Shown: positions 57,841-64,000 of the stretch, piece after piece
How the letters are laid out: every line of letters begins with the position of its first letter
Position numbering within the stretch: the stretch's first letter is position 1
Assembly: GCA_010093605.1 (NCBI GenBank)
Contig: MU004191.1
Span: forward strand, 1,791,832-1,855,831
Direction: 5' to 3'
Source of the DNA: Lophium mytilinum
Lineage: Eukaryota > Ascomycota > Dothideomycetes > Mytilinidiales > Mytilinidiaceae
Length of the DNA: 64,000 nucleotides
Position numbers and translations under genes: made by a program
Notes under the pieces: model-generated
The model's input: the letters and a program-made list of their open reading frames with translations, nothing else
Databases searched by the model: none
Told to the model about the DNA's origin: nothing

Positions 57841-58953
57841 ATGCGTTCCTTCGCTATCCTCGCCATTCTCGCCATGGCTCTCTTGGGCGTCCTGCCAACT
57901 ACGACTATCGCGCAATCCACACGCGTAACCACCATCTTTGTGGCTTACTACAATTACTCAGCCACCTACAACGCCCGCGTTATCGACGCCCAGCCTACCG
58001 CAATCACATACGTCCTCGACGATATCAACTGCAATCCCAACGAACTTCCCCCCAAAGATTGCGTCCGCAACGTTACCGCAACATACGGCCTATCCTGGTA
58101 TCAAGAGGAGCATGTAGATGTGGGAGGCCTGGCAAGCACGGACTTTATTCACTGCGATCTGGAGGGCACGACGGCGGTGGTGGTCACGATCAGCTCGATT
58201 GCGCCGAAGTACACGACGGTAGAGCAGTGGACGGAATCCGCGATGGATGACTTCTACCAGGCTGTGACCATTACGGACGGATTGGAGAAGCTGGCGAGTA
58301 TTACGGGGGGGCTCGTAGCAACTTCGTCCCCAACGCCTACGCCAACTGGGTCGACGAGCATCACGTCGCTTCTTTATCCAAACAACAACTGGGATTTCCG
58401 TGCCGCTTCGGTCGTGGGCTCCAGCAACTCGAGCGTCACCTACGCCTTCGCTTCCTTTTGCAACTATACCACGGAGTCCGCGACGGATGGGGACGGGCCG
58501 AGCGGCTACTCATCCTGCCTCATGCAGCCCGGCGGCTTTACCGCGACGTTTGGTGCGAGCTTCTACGAAGAGCGTACATCGGCGACCGATGATCACTTCT
58601 TCCTCAGTCGGCGGTGTGAGTATGAAGGCTCCCCGACCAATTTGCTAAAGACCTGTACCCAGGGTTTGAAGGACGGGGATGGATCCGACTTGGCGCAGAA
58701 GGATTGGGAGTCGCAGCGGTACGGCACCACGGACGGCGGCTTCGACGGTGTCACGATGCGAGCGGTCACGATCACTGCGGGCCTGGAGAAATTGGCGGCG
58801 GAGACGGGATCTAGATCTGGAATTACGGGAACGCCGACTAGTACAGTCACTGGTACAGCGGCTTCCTCCACCAGCAAGGCCGTTGGTGGTAAGGCGGTCG
58901 AGATTTCAATCGCTGGGGCCGTCGGCATCGCGCTGGCTGCTTTCGTGCTGTGA
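57841..58953 (+). CDS. Two-module GPI-anchored surface protein, paralog 2
   Basis: This intronless gene encodes 370 residues from the ATG at 57841. It has a signal peptide (1 to about 25), module A (27-156), a short Thr/Pro linker, module B (172-323), a Thr/Ser-rich spacer and a GPI-type tail (EISIAGAVGIALAAFVL). The modules follow the same plan as paralog 1: TRVTT or TSITS at the start, TYGLSWY or TFGASFY in the middle, C-D/E-L/Y-E-G, and VTITDGLEKL or VTITAGLEKL at the end. Both tails share the IALAAF text, so one gene probably arose from the other by inverted duplication after the internal doubling. Function unknown; likely cell surface. Confidence 0.85.
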   Translation: MRSFAILAILAMALLGVLPTTTIAQSTRVTTIFVAYYNYSATYNARVIDAQPTAITYVLDDINCNPNELPPKDCVRNVTATYGLSWYQEEHVDVGGLASTDFIHCDLEGTTAVVVTISSIAPKYTTVEQWTESAMDDFYQAVTITDGLEKLASITGGLVATSSPTPTPTGSTSITSLLYPNNNWDFRAASVVGSSNSSVTYAFASFCNYTTESATDGDGPSGYSSCLMQPGGFTATFGASFYEERTSATDDHFFLSRRCEYEGSPTNLLKTCTQGLKDGDGSDLAQKDWESQRYGTTDGGFDGVTMRAVTITAGLEKLAAETGSRSGITGTPTSTVTGTAASSTSKAVGGKAVEISIAGAVGIALAAFVL

Positions 58954-59508
58954 GGTTCTATCAGTTGCCCAGCTGCCTCTCTCTGGAGGGTTGGGACTTG
59001 CAGGCTTGTCGTTTGAACTGTGCACACTAGGGCCAGAGCATTCACTCATCTGGAAAGGCTGAAAGACGGCGAGCAAGTACGACGAGGAACCTTTCAGCGG
59101 TTCAGGCTGTGTAGGCTAGCAACTAGCTCGGAAATGAAAAAATATCTCCATTATTTTGTTTACTGTGACGTCTAGCGACAGTTGTGGTTTCGACTCCACC
59201 TGAGACTGATGGGCTGAGAACAGGTAAGGTGAAAGCGCTGACAGCGTTCCTCTTCCGAATAGTAGCGAGTTTGTCCGTCTTGTATCAGTTTGATTGGACC
59301 GTTCAAAGTCGACCGATTTGTGAAGATGTTGACGGGGGATTGGGTTTTGGGAGTGGATGTCGTACCGTGTTCCATGATGCAGCGTAACATATCTCGGCCT
59401 CCCTTAATTAGGCATCCACATTCCCCTTAAGGCCATTTCCTTTAATACCTCGAGACGCTGCTTGTTTGTTTAAGTCAATCATACCCGCGAAATCGATCAC
59501 TCTTCGCA
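58954..59508. other. Intergenic, tandem genes
   Basis: This is the 3' flank of GPI paralog 2 and the promoter of the ankyrin-repeat gene. Nothing else is seen. Confidence 0.5.
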
Positions 59509-61191
59509 ATGGCCTTCTCAAATATCCCAGTCGAAGTCATCAGGCAAATCATCGAGCAAGCAGTCATGCTTCGGAGCGTAAAGCGAGCATTGAGGTTGCG
59601 GCTTGTAAATCGTAAGTACCAATAACAGTGCACTTAGAAAAAGGCCCACTTCCTCTGACACTCGCCCTTAGGAGTTTTCGCTTTCGAAGTCGAGTCTGCG
59701 GTATTCACGACCGGGATTCTTCAAAACCGTGACATAACGGAAATGCCCACGCGTCTCTTCCACACTTACCTCTTCCATCGCACGATGCTAGAACGTCAGG
59801 ACCCTCCATGGATTGCAACCAAGATCAGGGAAACCTGCGAGCTGTTGTGCAAGAGAAGCGGCGTGCCGTCGAAGGATGCAAAGACTCGCCGGACTTACAT
59901 CTCCGGCTTATGCGACGCGATTCAGGACGAGAACTTCCCCATGCCCCGCACATGTATTGTCGCCACGGAAAGCGTTGCCGTTGCGCTAAACTCGAAGGAA
60001 GCCTTGAAGCGCATCGCGGAGGGCATCTCGAGGACGGCTATCCTGGCTGCTGCTGCTCAATTGGGCCTGTTGGACGTAGTTATCCAAATCGTCGAGGAGA
60101 TGAAGAAGACACACGGGCGGTACCATATTGAAGAAGGATCTATCTTCGGCCAGCCGTTCAAAAACGCTGCGGCACAAGGTCACTGCAATGTGGTGGAGTT
60201 TCTTCTCCAAAACGCCGCATGGAACCCAAAGCCTGGTCGGAGACCGCAAATAGTCATTGTTACCAAAATGGCCAGGACTTATAACATAGACATGCTTGAT
60301 CTGCAGTTGCAGTATTCTCCACCCTGGGTTCCTAGTGACTCGTGTGGAAACCTCGCGCCGTGGAAGGATGCTGCCACAGGAATGCCAGGTGGAGAAGTCT
60401 TTACTCAGGTCTTAGCTCTTCTTAAAGAAGTGAGTTTTGACGAAGACGAGGTCGACGAGTATGTCAGCGACGACAACTTGTGCGTTTGGTTGAAAGGCGA
60501 GATGGTGGAATTGAAAGATGTCCAAGAAGCGGAGAGTGTAACACAGGTTCTTCTCGGCCCTCCATGCTCGGCTGACTATGCAGTGTCCTGCCCAAGCGCG
60601 GAGATGGTGTGCTGGGCGAAGAATTTGAGAACTCTCCTGGAGGAGGCATGTCGCACTGGAACACCGGATATGTTCGCCCTTCTCTTACTGCACGGCGCAG
60701 AGCCGCAGTGGGAGGACTTGACATGGGCTATCAGACGAAGACAACTTACAATGGCACGTCAAATTCTCGACCATGGCGTCTCTATAGAAGAGATGCGTTC
60801 TCCGTCCCCGATCGTGCAAGCGATCGCTTCCGAACACATAGCGCTCTTCAGCCTTCTCAGCGAGCGCGGCGTCGTCCCCAAACGTGAGCATGAGAGAGCT
60901 GATCTGGCCCTCCTGGCGTCAAGAAAAAAAGAGGACTGCATTCTGGAGTCAATGATGGAAGCGTTGCAGAGCACTGGACTATCGCTGTCCAAGCAGGCAT
61001 CGGCCAGGCTTCGGCGAGTTGGCCGGAGGAAGCTTTTGCCGGACCTATATCGACTCTTGAATCATCTAGTGCGACCATGTTCCTCGGATGGGTCCGAATT
61101 GCAAGGCGCATACCAAGGGACCCCAAGCACACCAAGCGATTGGAGTGAGGAATCGTCGGAGCGCGATTTCTCGGATTCCGATGCGTGGTAA
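59509..61191 (+). CDS. Ankyrin-repeat protein with F-box-like N terminus
   Basis: Exons 59509-59611 and 59672-61191 join across a 60-bp intron (gtaagt donor, ctgaca branch, cttag acceptor) to 540 residues. The N terminus, FSNIPVEVIRQIIEQAV then RALRLRLVNRVFAFEVE, resembles an F-box helix pair. Ankyrin-like helices follow: TAILAAAAQLGLLDVVIQIV, KNAAAQGHCNVVEFLLQNAA, LEEACRTGTPDMFALLLLHG, AIRRRQLTMARQILDHGV and QAIASEHIALFSLLSERGV. An acidic segment (DEDEVDEYVSDD) lies between the two groups. Proteins of this layout are common and diverse in filamentous fungi, and a role as substrate adaptor for ubiquitin ligase is only an inference. Confidence 0.8.
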
Positions 61192-62278
61192 AGTAACATG
61201 GCTGACATGGCGCAAGACGTTGTGTAAGTGCTAAGGCGGTAGCCAGCCCCCTGACCGATATCCCCTTGGAGTCTCCTCTGTTCATGGATAAACAAAGCTT
61301 CCTACTCCTCGAGTAATTCAGTAATGATTTCATTTATCGAGCGTTTCTCCTGCATATCGATAGTTTGGGAGTAAGGCCGATGACGTTCTTCATAAGCACT
61401 CATCGGTGTGCGTTTGAGGAGCGTGGTGTGGTGGCTGTAGGTCCGGGAAAGCGGAAGTGCCCGTCACGTGGTCTTCTGGATATCAAGATCCTTGTTGGTT
61501 GCAGCATCTTGGAACGGTCTATGTGCCTAGATCTGTGGCTTGCCTTGGCTAATGCAGGTAAGCATGCGTCGAGATGGATAATCGGCGACTCGCCTATTGC
61601 TCTTAGTTAATCGTGAATCATGGTGTTGGCATGGCTCTTAGTGATGCTCGCGTGGCGCGGGGAGACGGGACAGATCGCGCTTCCTATTTATACAGCGCTA
61701 GCATACCTATCGGACCTTCGCCCGTCGTCGGCTGTGGCGTCTTCAGTCGGTCACCGTCGACGGCTATCTAGTGGCCGCATGTTCCCGCATGTTCCCGCAG
61801 GGCCTCTATGCAGCTGGATGCAAATAAACCATTCTACTGCAGCCCAGGGCGTAGGTCAAAGCTGGGCTTGTGTGCAGAGCGCAGACTGCGGCTGCAATAT
61901 ATTTGAATTCCACAGCGTCCAATAGAAAAGGTGGATATCTTTGTACGCAGGTCCGCTTGTAGGTAGCCACTCAGGTCAGCTTATAGGGCATGCACAGGGC
62001 GTAGCAGCCAGCCGGAGCAGTATATACACACGGTGCTCCGTATGGTGAAACTCATTGCTCAGCAGTGACAGGCCTCCTGACGAACCTATTGGCCTTCTAG
62101 CAGTTCTCGTCCCGTCATACATGCCGAATGCTGGGGGCCAATCCGCTATCAAACCATTCGTTCATTATTTACTTTTTCCGTTCGCCCTGCCCTACCATAC
62201 AGATACCGTCGGGGGAGGATCATTTAAAGCTTGTTAATCCCAGGGGGTCCATCAGAAGATTCCCTACACCGCAACATC
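61192..62278. other. Intergenic, promoter of the second rhodopsin-domain gene
   Basis: Open frames at 61365-61925 lack domains. A TATA-like text (tatataca, 62021-62028) lies about 250 bp before the ATG at 62279 and could serve that gene. Nothing else is recognised. Confidence 0.4.
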
Positions 62279-63606
62279 ATGGCGATCCGGGACTACAGGG
62301 CTCTGATCCCTTGCACCGTTTTCTTTGCTATCTCCACCGCGCTGATCTTTATGCGCATGTACGTCCGCGGCGCGCGTCTTCGCAATATCGGTACCGACGA
62401 TGTACTCTGCTGCATTGCAGGTCTATTCAACATCGGCGTGACGACATGTTTCCTGCTCAGTATGAAGCGAGACCCGTGCTGCATTATGATAACTCTGACC
62501 GGTGAATAGGAATCGAATACGATTACCGAACAGTGGATTGGATCCAAACCCCCCATGAAATGCGCGTATCAATGCTGTCTTATTACCTCAGCATGCCCCT
62601 CTACCAGCTCGCTCTCGGCTGCATCAAGGCTTCCATCATTTTTCAGTACCGCCGCATCTTTCGCGATGCCCTTGGTCCCGCCTGTACCGTTCTTCTTGCC
62701 ATCATCATCTGCAATAGCACTGCTTTCTTCCTCATCATGATATTGCGGTGCTCACCCATCGACGGGCCGTGGACGAACCACTCTACGGCCTGCATGGATG
62801 TGAAGCTGATCAACTATGTCTTCATCGCCATCAACTTCTCGACGGACATCGTTTTGCTGCTGCTTCCGATGCGGATCCTCCGGGATCTGAATCTAGCCCA
62901 GGCGGAGAAAAGAGGGTTGGTATTTGTTTTTGGGCTTGGGGGATTGTGAGTACTGCCCGTGATTCTACGACTTACTTTTTTTCTGGTAGAGATATGCTGA
63001 TGCATCACTTGTAGCGCCGCGTTAACATCCATTCTTCGCCTCCAGTACGTCCTCGCCTTACGGAGCGACGGCAACAAGGTCTACAATGGGCTCCTGATGT
63101 GGTGCTGCATAGAGATCAGCGTCTCCATCATCTGCGCGTCACTGCCCTCGCTCAACGGCATCATGGCGCGCCGCTTCCCACATGTCTGGCGAAAAGACTC
63201 GGACGATTCGAGTAGCCGTCGGTCTAGTCGATGGACCCCAAGAGAGCTTCGCAAGAAGTTGTATGCTACGAACTCTAAGGGCCAAGAGTCGACCGAGCGA
63301 ATTAGTGGTGCGATCACAGTTGCTGAAAGAAACCCTTCTCGCAGTTCCAAGCAAAAGATCCAAGTTACGACAACCTTACAACAAAGCGTTGAAGACAAGC
63401 CAGCTGGTACCAATGCTGAGCCAAGAGCAGTGACCTTCTGCGAGCCCAGTGTCAAAGGCCGGGAGGAGAGATACGATTGGTGCAATCAAAAGTCTTGGGT
63501 CGCTGATATGGTGGCGGAAATCACCGAGCCTCGTAATGAGCACGGCAGAGCGAACGATGGGCCAAGCGAAACTGGGCTCGAGATGATACCCCTGGAGACG
63601 CTTTAG
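62279..63606 (+). CDS. Rhodopsin-domain (Pth11/SAT4-like) membrane protein 2
   Basis: Exons 62279-62459, 62510-62945 and 63015-63606 join to 402 residues; introns of 50 and 69 bp have gtatga and gtgagt donors and ctgac or ctgat branches. Spans include ALIPCTVFFAISTALIF, LCCIAGLFNIGVTTCFLL, LALGCIKASIIFQYRRIF, VLLAIIICNSTAFFLIMIL, VFIAINFSTDIVLLLLPM, GLVFVFGLGGFAALTSIL and a last span around MWCCIEISVSIICASLPSL. The cytoplasmic tail (about 150 residues) is polar. Family features include WxxxxHEMR in the loop before span 3 and the YRRIF and LPMRILRDLNL texts. It is the same family as the gene at 28.8-30.1 kb; ligand unknown. Confidence 0.85.
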
Positions 63607-64000
63607 AAGCGCACTCCAGACTTGGGCGGCGAAAGCGGAGGACTGAGCTGAAATCGAGTTAATGCCCTTGAGAATGGTTCGGCGATAGTCCTAGTACATA
63701 CATTGAATTTGGCGTTGGTGAATCGAGCAGGATCTGGATCGGGATAATGCCCCGAGGGGCGGTTTAGGGATAGTTCTTACAGCGTCGGAACTGGCGCACA
63801 GCGGCACGAAGTATTTGAGTTCTATGCAGCTAATGTTATGCACTAAATTTGTACCCACATCACTTACCCCCTGGTTGTGACGCCTGGGTTCTCCTGCAGA
63901 CTTCGTGGCGGCTGATAGTGTCTTCCGACATCTCCGTGGACACTGCAGCATACTGGATATTCACAGGACAGCCTGTGTTGAAGTCTGTAACGTGGAGCCA
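63607..64000. other. 3' flank to window end
   Basis: No gene is supported. A minus-strand frame at 63691-63951 has no recognisable features and could only be judged with more sequence. Confidence 0.4.

Overview
The window looks like nuclear DNA of a filamentous ascomycete (Pezizomycotina). The coding genes carry short spliceosomal introns, mostly 41 to 93 bp, with GTRNGY donors, CTRAC-like branch points close to the acceptor, and YAG acceptors. They encode typical fungal families: Pth11/SAT4-type rhodopsin-domain membrane proteins, APH-fold kinase-like proteins, an XprF/HxkC-like hexokinase, and She9/Mdm33. The first 16 kb carries the signature of repeat-induced point mutation (RIP). The class within Pezizomycotina cannot be fixed by eye.

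Layout. Positions 1-16370 are one AT-rich block almost without CpA or TpG and packed with TpA, so stop codons fill all six frames and no gene is readable. I take it as RIP-saturated repeat sequence of unidentifiable family. It holds palindromic repeats near 10.4-10.7 kb and 11.3 kb. The block ends sharply at the 5' end of a small Cys-rich protein gene whose start seems lost in it. From 17.6 to 22.1 kb lie two APH-fold paralogs in the same orientation. At 23-24.7 kb a thymine/uracil DNA glycosylase and an RNase H2 subunit C gene sit head to head. From 25 to 30 kb, all on the minus strand, are a small orphan, an amidohydrolase and a rhodopsin-domain membrane protein. From 31 to 41.6 kb come She9/Mdm33 (minus) facing away from a HAD phosphatase (plus), a NECAP-like endocytic adaptor, a GILT-like thiol reductase (minus) facing away from an atypical hexokinase (plus), and a single-span Cys-rich surface protein.

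Positions 41.6-49.8 kb hold no convincing complete gene. The stretch has a 73-bp duplication, a second AT-rich island, a 79/80-bp minisatellite, a 15-bp tandem repeat and one weak reading frame with a membrane span. From 49.8 to 63.6 kb gene density returns: a polytopic membrane protein (minus), an ArsB/NhaD-like ion transporter (plus), a head-to-head pair of GPI-anchored paralogs each built from two copies of the same module, an ankyrin-repeat protein with an F-box-like N terminus, and a second rhodopsin-domain protein.

The genes do not form one pathway. The best candidates for something little described are the two-module GPI-anchored pair at 55.7-59.0 kb, the CX5C variant of the GILT-like protein, and a frame-preserving intron placed exactly at the catalytic loop of the second APH-like gene. 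All gene models were spliced by eye; each listed multi-exon model joins to a whole number of codons.
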